A stretch of DNA of 64,000 nucleotides from Paraescarpia echinospica (GCA_020002185.1 CM034533.1:46846643-46910642); one strand, 5' to 3'; numbered from the stretch's first letter, positions 25,170-36,922 are shown. Made by a program: numbers and translations. The notes: generated by a model from the letters alone, not told the origin.

Positions 25170-25429
25170 CTGCGGGCGAATGTACTTGTTGACATGGCCA
25201 CATTTCGCAAACCATGCAAAGTGGTGGTTTCACAAAAAGTCATCAGTACTCGACCCAAATGAGTGCCCGTCTCTGGTGTATTTCCTCCCTCGACACCTTG
25301 TTTTTGTGTCACGTCTTCGACGTCTTCATTTGGTACATCTGTCTTCCGGTGTCGGTTCATTGTTCGAGAGACGACGTTGTGATTGCTACTGGTACAATGG
25401 CCCAAGAACACTAAGTGTCGTTGATTCAT
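25170..25429 (-). CDS. DEG/ENaC channel gene A, exon 1 (start, His-Gly motif)
   Basis: A 260-bp first coding exon on the minus strand, 86 codons plus two bases, with donor GTGAGA. It starts at ATG 25,429; an internal ATG 23 codons later (MNRHRKTDVPNED) is an alternative start. The cytoplasmic N-terminus is acidic and hydrophilic (NEDVEDVTQKQGVEGG). It ends in MTFCETTTLHGLRNVAMSTS then TFAR. The HG pair is the conserved gating motif just before TM1 in DEG/ENaC channels. The final AG is completed by G of exon 2, giving R-ILWLGVV in frame. Intron 1 is 15.7 kb and full of LINEs. No promoter motif is evident upstream. Confidence 0.9.
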
Positions 25430-25625
25430 CGTGACCTGCCTGAGGGATGAATATAATGTAATTGACTATATTGATAATTCGGTGTAATTAGTGGTTTGTA
25501 AACGGTAAGTTGAACAAATTAGTTTGACACCGCTCATTCTATTAACGAGTGACAGAACTATGCACTGAGAACCCATTTGACAGAGTCGTGTTGCCGATGA
25601 CCTTTGCATACATCACGCAATGAAA
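25330..25625. repeat. Outer direct repeat, left copy (includes 5' part of exon 1)
   Basis: Matches 29,155-29,490 in the same orientation, with many substitutions. Shared landmarks are AAGAACACTAA-GTGTCGTT, the GTAATTAGTG...TAAACGGT stretch and the CGATG(A/C)CC(T)TTTG stretch. The left copy holds the true exon 1 start. Confidence 0.7.
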
Positions 25626-25654
25626 AATATAATACCATTAACAGCACTATATGA

Positions 25655-25947
25655 GCCAAACGGTATGTCGGTACATTTTTAGGAACGAGTGCTCTTAGTA
25701 ATATGAACAATATTGATTTCTCACAGAATGCTGGGAGTGCTGCAGAGCTATAACCTATTTTCTATCTCTAAGGATGAGACCCAGCTTTCTGTGAGAAATC
25801 ACACTTTTTCACATTATGCCCATATCCGCAAAAAAGTGTTCTATGAAATTGCTAATGGGGGCCCCACACACAAACTACTATGGAATATTTACTATCAAAC
25901 TCAGTAAAATGAAAATTGGACCTATGTGGATTAAATGTCATGCTTTC

Positions 25948-25993
<46 letters not shown>

Positions 25994-26250
25994 AAACATA
26001 TATATTATACATATATGTATAATATATATATATACACTATTTTCATATCTTGATTAGTGTGGATGTTGCGGTATTGTACCTACCACATCTCAAAATGCAA
26101 TCCATAACATTCAGGCTTTCAACAAAAAATAAATTAAAATTCTGATTAATGACTACATGTATCCTCATTCGCAGTACTTATTGCACCAGAATGTTGACTT
26201 ACATCCTTAGATATGGCATATATGTGATAGCATTGCAGTACATACATTCT
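25655..26250. repeat. Left arm of a large inverted repeat
   Basis: Reverse complement matches 28,412-28,918 along its whole length: GAATGCTGGGAGTGCTGCAG versus AAGCTGGGAGTGCTGCAATA in the other arm, then the TTCTATGAAATTGCTAATGG segment, then ATCTCAAAATGCAATCC, then TGCACCAGAATGTTG and CATATATGTGATAGCATTGC. Arms of 500-600 bp are separated by about 2.2 kb holding the satellite. A CA/TA microsatellite interrupts this arm. Confidence 0.8.
25948..26035. repeat. (CA)n(TA)n compound microsatellite
   Basis: About 14 CA units followed by TA-rich sequence, inside the left inverted-repeat arm and absent from the right arm. Confidence 0.9.
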
Positions 26251-26528
26251 TGTGCTTTTTAAATCACTCTTTTTAATCCTTTCCACACTTCCGCGAAAAC
26301 TATTTCTCTAAGGAAATTGCTGAAGGGGTGGTCACACACAAACCATTATACAGTAATTATTATACATCTTATGGTTATGATAATTGCACGTATTATGGCA
26401 GGAGTGTCATGTGTTTTAACAATGTGAATGTTGTATGCATGTTGTATACATTCAAATTATACAGATACACAGTATTGACTTGTAGCTGTTGTAATGTGCA
26501 CTATGTACCGTGAACATCTAAAATGCTT

Positions 26529-27594
26529 AAACCACTATGTCTTTACTTGAGGTTGTAGTCATTGTTTAGTAACCATAACCATCGTTCAGATCAACATCAG
26601 CTACACTTTCAAACCACTATGTCTTTACTTGAGGTTGTAGACATTGTTTAGTAACCATAACCATCGTTCAGATCAACATCAGCTACACTTTCAAACCACT
26701 ATGTCTTTAATTGAGGTTGTAGACATTGTTTAGTAACCATAACCATCGTTCAGATCAACATCAGCTACACTTTCAAACCACTATGTCTTTACTTGAGGTT
26801 GTAGACATTGTTTAGTAACCATAACCATCGTTCAGATCATCATCAGCTACACTTTCAAACCACTATGTCTTTACTTGAGGTTGTAGACATTGTTTAGTAA
26901 CCATAACCATCGTTCAGATCAACATCAGCTACACTTTCAAACCACTATGTCTTTACTTGAGGTTGTAGACATTGTTTAGTAACCAAAACCATCGTTCAGA
27001 TCAACATCAGCTACACTTTCAAACCACTATGTCTTTACTTGAGGTTGTAGATATTGTTTAGTAACCATAACCATCGTTCATATCAACATCAGCTACACTT
27101 TCAAACCACTATGTCTTTACTTGAGGTTGTAGACATTGTTTAGTAACCATAACCATCGTTCAGATCAACATCAGCTACACTTTCAAACCACTATGTCTTT
27201 ACTTGAGGTTGTAGACATTGTTTAGTAACCATAACCATCGTTCAGATCAACATCAGCTACACTTTCAAACCACTATGTCTTTACTTGAGGTTGTAGACAT
27301 TGTTTAGTAACCATAACCATCGTTCAGATCATCATCAGCTACACTTTCAAACCACTATGTCTTTACTTGAGGTTGTAGACATTGTTTAGTAACCATAACC
27401 ATCGTTCAGATCAACATCAGCTACACTTTCAAACCACTATGTCTTTACTTGAGGTTGTAGACATTGTTTAGTAACCATAACCATCGTTCAGATCAACATC
27501 AGCTACACTTTCAAACCACTATGTCTTTACTTGAGGTTGTAGACATTGTTTAGTAACCATAACCATCGTTCAAATCATCATCAGCTACACTTTC
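26529..27594. repeat. 82-bp satellite, 13 copies
   Basis: Thirteen consecutive 82-bp units starting AAACCACTATGTCTTTACTT; 13 x 82 fits the array length exactly. Units differ at only a few positions (for example ATCAACATC or ATCATCATC). A diverged single relative of part of the unit with its left flank lies at 27,640-27,770, matching 26,437-26,570. The array sits in the centre of the inverted repeat. Confidence 0.95.
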
Positions 27595-27742
27595 GTCATT
27601 GTCAGCACACTTCTGACTTTAGCAATAACTTACATAGGATGGACTTGTTGTATACATTCAAATAAAAAATACAGGTACACTGTATTGAATTATAGCTATA
27701 GTAATGCACTGTGAACATTTAACATGCTTAATTATCTAGTCT

Positions 27743-27967
27743 TTAGTTGAGGTTGTAGACAGTGATTCTCACAGTCTTTGAGTCTGTACATATCAGTACA
27801 TCTGAGTCTATTTGACAAGCAGACACACTTCGGCCGTTCACACTTCCTGGGACAACTGCGTGGTAGTAGATACAAGGTCTCAGCTCTACGGTGTACGCAA
27901 GAGGAAGCCGATAGTGATTTAAGCATGTGAAATATTCATAGTGCATAGTGTGCATTTCTACAGCCAC
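27743..27967 (-). other. Unrecognised ORF, possible last exon
   Basis: Minus-strand ORF of 74 codons ending ...DSKTVRITVYNLN then TAA. A possible acceptor (ACACCGTAG) would leave about 47 codons from LRPCIYYHAVVPG. A second overlapping frame is cysteine-rich (CPRKCERPKCVCLSNRL). No family recognised. The segment around its stop resembles the 82-bp satellite unit, so this may be only non-coding parent sequence of the satellite. Confidence 0.2.
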
Positions 27968-28159
27968 AGGTCAATACTGTGTACGTGTGTAATTTGAATG
28001 TATACAACGAGTCCATTGTGTGTAGGATAGTGTTACAGTTAGAACTTTAGGTGGCTACCATAACAACATTTTATTTTATTTCAATGACAACAATTGCAAA
28101 TTCCAATGTCATAATAATACATATAATTGCAATACAATGTACAGACTGTGCCTACGTAA

Positions 28160-28680
28160 TAACACTTGAAGTCCTGTGACGATTCTGTTGCAAAAAGAAC
28201 CTTGAATGTGGTTACATAAGATTACTAGCCAGACATTTAAGTGATTAATTTTGTTGAATGCCTGAATGGCGTGGATTGCGTTTTGAGATGCGGTACATAA
28301 AATGGCATAACATCTACATTTCTCAAGGTATTAAAACCATTTTCACATGTTTATGATATACGACATTTCTTCCATAACATGTACATAATTAAAAAAGGTG
28401 TTTTCACACAAAATAATGTATGTACTGCAATACTATCACATATTTGCCATATCTAGGGATGTAAACCAACATGCTGGTGCAATAAGAACCACGAATGAGG
28501 ATACATGTGGTTATCAGGTATAATTATAAATGATTTTTTTTGAACACCTGAATGCCGTGAATTGCATTTTGAGATGTGGGACATAATATACCACAACATC
28601 CACAATTCTCAAGATATAAAAATTATTTTGATAAGGCTGGAAAACATGTCATTTCAATCACATAATATCCAGTTTTTATT
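28160..28680. repeat. Direct duplication within the rearranged block
   Basis: 28,165-28,375 and 28,475-28,660 are diverged direct copies (AATGCCTGAATGGCGTGGAT versus ACACCTGAATGCCGTGAATT; TTTTGAGATGCGGTACATAA versus TTTTGAGATGTGGGACATAA). The second belongs to the right inverted-repeat arm. Confidence 0.65.
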
Positions 28681-28918
28681 CTACTGATATATATAGTAAA
28701 TATTCCATAATAGTTTGTGTATGGACCTCCCATTAGCAATTTCATAGAAAACTTGTTGTTGCGGATATTGGAATAGCGTGAAAAAAGAGTGATATCCCAC
28801 AGAAAGCTGGGAGTGCTGCAATACTCTCACCTATTTTCCATCTCAATGGATGTAAGCCTAGCCAAAAATATGTATGAGCATTCGTCCCTAAAAATGTACC
28901 GGTGCCCCAAATTTTTGG
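28412..28918. repeat. Right arm of the large inverted repeat
   Basis: Reverse complement of 25,655-26,250 (see that entry). Right after the arm, 28,945-29,130 and 29,495-29,690 form another pair of diverged direct copies. Confidence 0.8.
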
Positions 28919-29154
28919 TCCTGGCTCAAGGCTGAACACGACATGGTGTCCGTGGCGTGGTTCTACTGCATAACGTTCACCACAATTCTGACGACATCGA
29001 ATATGTATTAATAATGCTCAAATGACGGTCTTGGACAGGTTTTAGGTGAATATCCACGAGTACATGTAAGTATTAATTCATTAGGTATGAACGATCATTC
29101 CGACACATTTTGTCATGTAAATGAATTTCTAAGCATTATTTGCTTGGCTTGGCC

Positions 29155-29440
29155 ATCTTCCGTTGTGGGTTCATCATTCATGAAAGGACGTCGTTATTGG
29201 TATTGATTTGATGGTGAAAGAACACTAAATGTCGTTCTCACATCATGACCACTTTGAGGGGATGACATTTCGTGAGAGATTGGCGAGTGCAATGCAGTAG
29301 GCTGTATTTCCAATTACGTGTTATTAGTGTAATGTACTTTTTAAACGGTCAAGTGAAACAATTAGTCTTACACCAACTAATACTTCATCTAGACATTTGT
29401 GTGTTTGGACGTAGAACCTATTAAACAAAGTGATTCGTTA
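29155..29440 (-). pseudogene. Decayed copy of gene A exon 1 start
   Basis: Minus-strand homologue of the first part of exon 1 and its 5' flank (25,330-25,450). The start region reads ATGATGTGA, so a stop follows at once. The region aligned to the second ATG keeps only scattered identity. No His-Gly segment and no donor are present. A duplicated, non-functional exon fragment. Confidence 0.55.
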
Positions 29441-29494
29441 ACCGATGCCCTTTGTAGTTTGTCAGTAATTAACTAGGTAATGACATTGTTGTAC

Positions 29495-30240
29495 GAAATG
29501 GTGTCCCAGTGGTTATACTGCGTAAAGTTCATAATAACTCCGACTCCATCGAAAGTGTTTATTGTAGTGCTAGTTTCCAGATAAAATCGACACATACCTA
29601 AGAAGGGCAGGATACACATAGATAAAAGGGTTGGAGTGTCATTCTCATACTCAATGAGTTCGAAACATTATTCCAACACATTATGTCTCGACAATTAATA
29701 CTTGAAACAGAAATACTTATATGTAATGTTCATTTGATATTGGTTTCTTTATTTAATCATCGTCATGTTTTTAGTCAAAATGCGAACGCCCCCTTCGCAA
29801 CTCCAACCTTACGGCCCCGCGATCACATGCAAGGCGAGCATTCACGTTACCAGTCCCGCAAGCTTGTGGGTTGCAATGGGAGTTGAGAGTTTCCCCTCCC
29901 CCTCCTCCCACTAAGGCAGAAGCGTTCCTCTCGAGAGAACATAGTTCCGTTCGAAGTGTGAAAGGGGGTGCAGTCTGAGGACTTTCGGAAGCCTGACGTG
30001 GGTGCGCAGATGAAGGATGTTTTGGGAGCTTCAAACTGGATGCAGTTGTAGGCTTCAAAGGGGTGCAGTTAGAGTTTGTTGTACCTCTCAAAAAACCCTG
30101 CCAAAATAAATATCAACTACGCTATGGACCTGGTCAATCACCACGTGAACGTAAAAATTCTGAGTACCAGTCTAATATGTGATCGGGTGCATGTTTGAAG
30201 GAAGGCACAATTTGTTTATAACAAAACAAACGGATGCAAA
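29495..30240. other. Unassigned, GC-rich island at 29,770-30,090
   Basis: A GC-richer segment with a 106-codon minus-strand ORF (LVGGGGGETLNSHCNPQACG). Composition differs from its AT-rich surroundings, which suggests an inserted repeat. No domain recognised. Confidence 0.3.
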
Positions 30241-31354
30241 ACAGTTTAACAAGATTTAACAAGATTGCCACTAAGAGAATTAACTCTAGGTGGCAGGTAG
30301 AAAAGGAAGCCATTTGGCTTATCGAGAGTCCAACCCTTTTATCTATGTGTATCCTGCCCTTCTGAGGTATGTGTCGATTTTATTTTTAAACATATTCACG
30401 CTACTAGCACCCACACAAGCAGCAGATAATATATTCCATTCATTTAAAGTCCTTTGAACAAATGAGAACTTTCTTATATGTAATTTATACTGCTCCTTTG
30501 CTTATGTAACTTCATGTCCTCTTGTCCTTCTATCTTTCTTAACACAGGAAAAAAGTATTTTAAACACTTCTGTCTGATCTCCTCTCAATCTCCTGGTCTC
30601 TAGTGTTGTTAAACCACACTGTTTTAAGCGAATTCCATAGTTAAGATCCCTCAGTTTTGGTATCATTTTAGTCGCTCTCCTCCGTACTCTTTCTAACATA
30701 TATATGTCCTTCTTGCGATATGGCATCCACGCTTGTATACAATATTCTAAATGAGGCCTAACTATTGTTTTGCACAGCGGTATTATTACTTCTTTTTCCT
30801 TATACGCTATATTTCGCCTAACTAATCCAAGGATTTGATTTCCCTTTGAAGCTGCAATATCGCACTGCTCCGAAACCTTCATATCAGCACTAATGGTTAC
30901 CTCTAAGTCCTTTTCGTTTACAGTAGTACTTAATACAATACAACACACCCCATTTTATATTCTACATCTTCGTTCCTATGTCCTGTGTGGAGGCGTTTAC
31001 ATTGAACATCATTTGCCACTTTTCAGACCATTTCATTAACCTGTCAAGATCATCTTATAAATGTTGTATATCTTCATAACTTTTAATCCTTCTAAACACT
31101 TTTGTATAAAAAAATAATATAGGTCCTAGTACTGATCCCTGTGTTACCTCACTCAATACCGATTTCCTGTTTGAAGTCTCCCCACCAACTACCCGTTGTC
31201 TTCTGTCAATCAGCCATTTTTTTGTGCAGTTTATAACCAATTTCCTATGCCATGGCCCTTTAGTTTAAGCAGTAATCTTTGATGTGGTCCTTTATCGAAA
31301 GCTTTTGGAAAACCTAAGTAGATTATATCTACTGGTGATCCCTCTTCTACCCAC

Positions 31355-31861
31355 TTAGTGATGTCTTCCAAAAAAACATAACATATTTGTTAAGCATGAC
31401 CTCTCTCTTAAAAACCCATTTTGAGATGGGTTTATCAAGTTATGTTTAACAGGAAAATCCACCATGTGATCTTTAATTAGTCTTTCTAGTAATTTCCAAA
31501 TCACTAATGTTAAACTCACTGGTCTGTAGTTCTCAGACTTTTTTGTCGAACCTTTTTTAAATAACGGTATAATGTTTGCCTCTTTCCATTCTAAAGGAAC
31601 CACTCCCTCTTCCAATGACATATTGAAAACTGTAGCAAGCGGTAAGCTAGTTTGTTCTACAGTTTCCAATAGTAGTTTGAGCGGAATCCCATCCACTCCA
31701 GGTGATTTATTATCCTTCATAGCCCTTGTTTTCTTAGCTACCATTTCCAGGGTTACAATTAACTGTCCTAAATAGTCTGAATCTGTCCCCTTGAACTTAG
31801 CCTCAGTGTACTGGCAGTGAACTAATATCTTCTCTGGTAAACACTGAACTAAAGTACTCAT
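31355..31861 (-). pseudogene. CR1 ORF2, RT finger domain
   Basis: 168 codons with the RT motifs KDNKSPGVDGIP, ANIIPLFKKG, SENYRPVSLT and LINPSQNGFLRERSCLTNML. The palm continues in another frame and is deleted before the catalytic aspartates. Confidence 0.75.
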
Positions 31862-33120
31862 TCAGGTCTTCTACCACTAAGAATCCCTCTGATAATATAT
31901 TTCCAGCACTACCTTCTAGAGGACCGACCTGATCCTGAACTTTCTGTTTGCTTCGAACATACGCATAAAAACTCTTGCTGTCATGTTTTATATTACTAAA
32001 AAATTTGTGTTCAGAGCTTCTCTTTGAATTTATATTTTCAGATGTAGCTTGGTTAAGTGCTTCTTTATAATTGTTGTAGTCTTCATAAATTCCAGTACAT
32101 CTATATGACTTCCACATCATATGTTTATACTTAATTTCTCTAATGGCTTCTTTCGATAAGTGTTTCTTTTTAGACCGTTACCCTTGTTTTTGAAGGGTAC
32201 AAATTTATCAACTATGCACTTATTTTCAGTCTTTAAGATTTTCCAGCATTATGTTGTTGTATTATGCTTCAGTGTGTTATTCCAGTCTATCTTTGCTAAA
32301 TATTTTATCATGTCCTTATACCTTCCTTTTTGGAAATTTCTGCTATACTACTTTCTACTATTCCTTTATGATTTTACTTTGATGGTAAAATGTATCTGGT
32401 TGTGAACGCTACTCCCCAGTGGCTCACATATCGTGACATTGTCAACTAATTCATTCTGTGAGGACAAAACTATGTCTAACACATTCGCACCTCTGGTTGG
32501 TTCTAGCACATGTTGAGAAAAGAAATTATCTTGTACTAAAACTAAACAATTGTGGTCCTCACTCCCCATATGCTGTAGAGATTCCCAATGTATATGCCCA
32601 TGGTTAAAATCCCCCATTACAATACAGTCACGTTTGCTTACTTCCCTTGTAGCGTTTTGTATTTGTTCAATCTCTTCTATGCTTATGGTTGGACTTCGAT
32701 ACACTAACCCAACTGTTAACGTTGACTTTCCTGTAACTATGTTATGTCCTGTAACTATACAGCTTCTTCGTAATCTGCTTCTCCTTATAATTTTATTTCA
32801 TAAGCCTGGATAGATTCTTTAATATATCAATTAACTCCACCTCCCTTTCTTTATTTATCTTTCCTAAACATTACATATCCTGTCAGTCCCAATTCGGCAT
32901 CTGATATATCGGTGGTGGTCCATGATTCGGTTATACCTATTATGTGAGTGTCAATATCTTCTACCATAATGTTTAGTTTATTTCTTTTGTTTACTATACT
33001 CCTTGCATTTAAACAAACACATTTATATCCAGCTTCAGAAGAGTTTTCCAGACTGTTCATTTGTGCTGGCTTTATATATGCCTCCAGTTTCAGGCTTTTC
33101 TGTGAGTCCCCCATGCGAAT

Positions 33121-33516
33121 CTAGTTTAAGTAGATGCAACCTGTCCCACTGTCAACAGATCGCAGCAGGTTCTCTGAGAAAACTGCTGCCCCCTTTCCAC
33201 TAAGATGGAGGCCATCTTTCATGTACATATCTTCCCTCCCAACAAAGTATCCCCATAAATCTGTAAATCCCACCCCCTCTTCTTCACACATCTGCTCAAC
33301 GAATGCGTTGATCGCCATCCTCTTGCAATTTCTATATGTTGCCCCCCTTCCTCCCATTACTGGCAAAATTCCTGAGAGAATAATCTGTTCAACTCTTGTC
33401 TTCTTTAGCTTCCTCACTAACTGTCTATACTTCTGTACTATCCTAGTTTTTTCCTCCCTGTCTGCATTATTTATTCCTACGTGTTCTATTATAGACCCTC
33501 CCTTGCCATGCCACAA
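33121..33516 (-). pseudogene. CR1 ORF1, C-terminal SGNH esterase half
   Basis: 131 codons. IVQKYRQLVRKLKKTRVEQI then LSGILPVMG resembles the central esterase blocks, and MYMKDGLHLSGKGAAVF carries the D-x-x-H catalytic pair of SGNH hydrolases. It complements the GDSIT block kept in copy 1, so the family ancestor had PHD finger + linker + complete esterase. ORF2 follows immediately downstream. Confidence 0.75.
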
Positions 33517-33571
33517 TATCTTCTCTTCAATTGACTTCTGTAGGTAAACGAGCCAACATATATACGTATAA

Positions 33572-33574
<3 letters not shown>

Positions 33575-33644
<70 letters not shown>

Positions 33645-33646
33645 TG
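33575..33646. repeat. (TG)n microsatellite
   Basis: About 35 TG units with two TTTG interruptions, just beyond the 5' end of CR1 copy 3. Confidence 0.95.
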
Positions 33647-33649
33647 CTT

Positions 33650-34260
33650 TTACGTGTGCGACATGTGTAACATATGTATCATTTGTGACAGGTGTAACCG
33701 GTCTGACAGGTGTACGTGATTGATGTAACCGATGTGTCATGTGTAATTCTTGAGGTCAGGATAGCAGTGGAACACGTACACACATGTGTTGGATTGTTCT
33801 CACTGTCATTTACAAATTTCCGCAATTTCGTTCACTCCATGTTGCCTCAGTTTACTCAGCCATCTCTATCAGCATCTGGCAGTGGAGGAGTATTAACAAT
33901 GGTAGAGTAGTATTAATGCAGCACTTGTAGGTCAGATAAGTCACATTGGTATTGCAATGAACAATTCTGCCAAGGCGTAAAGTGTAACACGAGTTTCATG
34001 CAGTCAAATAAACTTATTCACGCGCTACAAAATAATTTACCTTATTCAACTTGATTTTTTTAAGTGTGACATAATTAGTTAGAAATGTACGTTGTATACA
34101 CATGGTTATTAGTTCAATTTTCGTGTACAATCTGGCGCCCATATGGCTCAAAGAGGCCAGCACAGCTCGATTTTCATGTATCTCTGGCGTCCAGGTGGCT
34201 CTAAAGGGACCACCTCAGATCTTACAGTTAGGATCATGCTATACTGACGAAACTAAAAAT
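33650..34260. other. Unassigned spacer
   Basis: No gene or repeat recognised between CR1 copy 3 and the L2-like element. Confidence 0.4.
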
Positions 34261-34264
34261 ACAT

Positions 34265-35626
34265 GTTATCTTAACCAAACCTATTTGAAGTGAATCAGTC
34301 AGCATACAGAAAGGGCCACAGTACAGATACTGCACTGCTGAGAATCCAGAACGACTTACTCTTATCTGAGGATAATCGGTGTGTCTCGTGTCTAGTCCTC
34401 CTTGTCGTGTCTGCTTGACACGATTGACCACCAGGTGTTTGTGTCACGTCTGTCTAAGAAGATCGGCCTTCTGGGCACAGCACTAGACTGGTTTACCTCG
34501 TACCTCGAAAACAAAAAACTAGCTTTTAAGATTGGAGAAGCCATCTCGGACGTGTCCGTGCTGACATCCGGTATCCCCCCAAGGGTCAGTCTTGAGACGG
34601 TCACTGTTCACCATATACACGGCTGGTGAACTGGGTTGCAGTATCCAACAATATGGCTTGGATTTTCATATGTACGCTGACGAGACGCAGCTCTACACAA
34701 TACTCAAAATCCCCGACACATCTGTTGCCATATCTCAGCAAGAAATATGCATTGCTAACATCAACGGTTGGATGACTGCAAACAAACTTCAATTAAATGG
34801 TGACAAACCTGAATTTATGTTCGCGGGATCAGAGGCGCAGCGCAGAAAGATACCTAAAACAGCATTGATCAACATTGGGAACGCACAAATGACCCCCAGT
34901 ATATATGTCAGAAATCTAGGGGTCATGTTCGAAGCTGGACTTACAATAGATCAACAAGTCAGTGTTATATCTAGATCTTCTTGTCTGCAAATCCGAAATG
35001 TGGGTAAAATCATAAAATGTCTTAGGCCAGGAGCTGCCGAACAAATCATCCATTAATTTATAGTGTCCAGACTGGATGGTTGTAATTCGCTGCTGTTCGG
35101 AATTAGAAAGTGTTAGCTACGTAGACTGCAGTGCATTCAGAACACGACTACTCATCTAATCACACGTGCAAGAAAACACGATCACGTAACACCAGTCCTG
35201 AAACCTCTCCATTGGTTTCCCATCCAAGAAAGAATTACGTTTAAAATTCTCCTGATCACCTTCAAGGCACTCCACAAATTTGCAACGCAATACATTTCCG
35301 AGCTTCATGTTGAATATCAGCCCACTCGCTACCTCCGATCAAAATCTGCTGGTCTGCTGACAGTACCAACCACACGCCTCAAGTATTTCGGAGACCGTGC
35401 GTTCTATAAAGCGACCCCTGTATTTTGGAACAATCTGCCACAGTCAGTCAGACAGACAGTATGATACCATTGCGTCGTTTAAGACGGCGCTGAAGACACA
35501 CCTTTTAAAAATCGCTTTCACTACCTAAATGAGTGACATATAATTGTGAACCTTTTGTAAAGCGCTTTGAACAGAACTAAGGAGGGGACACAGCGTTATA
35601 TAAGACTTTATTATTATTATTATAAA
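34265..35626 (+). mobile_element. L2-like LINE, 3' half
   Basis: Plus-strand RT remnant in several frames: [53 protein letters not shown] (YADE instead of YADD), [35 protein letters not shown], then HWFPIQERITFKILLITFKA. It ends with a GCGTTATATAAGACTTTATT stretch and an (ATT)n tail at about 35,600-35,622, typical of L2/CR1-type 3' ends. 5'-truncated and inactive. Confidence 0.85.
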
Positions 35627-36313
35627 GTTCTAAGGTACAGACAATCTGGAAGAAACAAAACAAAGGTAGATGAAAGTACGTCACGCATGTGGCAACTGTG
35701 GTTATAGCTCTCATGCCATAGGAAGTCCTATAATATATAGATGCCCTGCCATAGGACAGAAATATCGGTTGTGCTTGAAACCATTTAATATATATGAACT
35801 GTTGCTGGCAGACACACCAGTGACACTAGTAATAGGGGTAAATGTGTCAATTCTCAGCGACTCGGTGTACAAGAAACATGTCCAGGCCTATCCCCAGTGC
35901 AACCCTAACAAAACATTACCGACATACCACGGTACAGGAATTCCATTGAATGGAATTGTCCACCTACCAGTGACATACCAGTCAGAAACTGTGACTAGTT
36001 TCCCATTCTATGTCACACAGACCGGTTCTAGCCTAATGGGAATATATCTTTTTCAACCGTCTCGGATTCACAGACACAAGGAATGACACTGTCATTCAGT
36101 CAGTTGTCGTTGTTGCTGCCTTTCCCACAGTGTTCAGCGGGTTTGGAAAAATTACAAAGTTTGTATCCCTTACTCGAGTCAACCCAGAAACTAAACCTGT
36201 GTCACAAGGAATACGTCGTCTTCCACTCTCAGTGCGTGACGAAGTGTCGCATGAAAATAAACGTCTACAAGACGATGCCATGATCCAACCAATCAATACA
36301 TCACCCTCATTTT

Positions 36314-36922
36314 GTGGGTGTCGAGTTTCATCACTCAACTGTCTTCACCAAGCTGGACATGAGACGAAGCTACTTGCATGTCCCCATGGCTGAAGATAGA
36401 AAGTACTTGACAGCATGTATCACACATGAGGGAGTTTTCCAGTACTGTAGGATGCTGAATGGACTCAGTTCAACACATAGTGCCTTCCAGAAGATTGTAT
36501 CTTCTGTACTGAAGGGGACAGATGACCGCATCAACCTTCTGGACGACATTGTCATCCCCGGACACATACAGGAACAGCATTACACACGAGTGCAGCTAGT
36601 GCTTAACCGGCTGGCTGAGTATCACATCACACTTAGGCGCGAGAATTGTAAATTTGCCAGGACGGAAATCGACGTCCTGGGATACCATGTGTCCTCCAAA
36701 GGTGTCCTACAATTACACTCCTACGTGAAAGCAATTGAGGATCTACCAGAACCATCCAATGCCGAGGAAGTTGCATCGTTTCTGGGCATGTTGGATTTCT
36801 ACCTGAAAATGGTCCCACACTCCTCGCAAACTGTTGAGCCACTTAGACGTCTACTACGCAAAGACGCTCTGTGTGAATTGGCAACCGAGCAAGACCAAGC
36901 GTTCCGCGACTTGAAACAGTAA
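36314..36922 (+). pseudogene. Ty3/Gypsy reverse transcriptase
   Basis: 202 codons. FTKLDMRRSYLHVPMAED (Gypsy RT motif with first catalytic Asp), GLSSTHSAFQKIV, and NLLDDIVI, where LLDD replaces the usual (Y/F)xDD. Then VLGYHVSSKGV and NAEEVASFLGMLDFY. RNase H follows after a stop at 36,920. Confidence 0.8.

Larger units (their letters stand above)
30243..33540 (-). mobile_element. CR1-type LINE, copy 3 (longest ORF2)
   Basis: Same family as the 3.2 and 12.7 kb copies. It is truncated inside the ORF1 esterase at about 33,520. Next come the ORF2 start (MGDSQKSLKLEAYIKPAQMN; CLNARSIVNKRNKLN), endonuclease (VMGDFNHGHIHW; LDIVLSSQNELVDNV), linker, RT fingers (KDNKSPGVDGIPLKLL; WKEANIIPLFKKGS; SENYRPVSLT), a damaged palm (EVTQGSVLGPILF, with no YADD following) and C-terminus (RLKQCGLTTLETRRLRGDQ). 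The 3' end shows two TTAACAAGAT units (plus-strand reading). Non-functional. Confidence 0.9.

Noticed and set aside
26529..27594. CRISPR-like array (regular 82-bp repeats)
   Set aside because: Whole units are repeated with no unique spacers, and the context is an animal nuclear genome.
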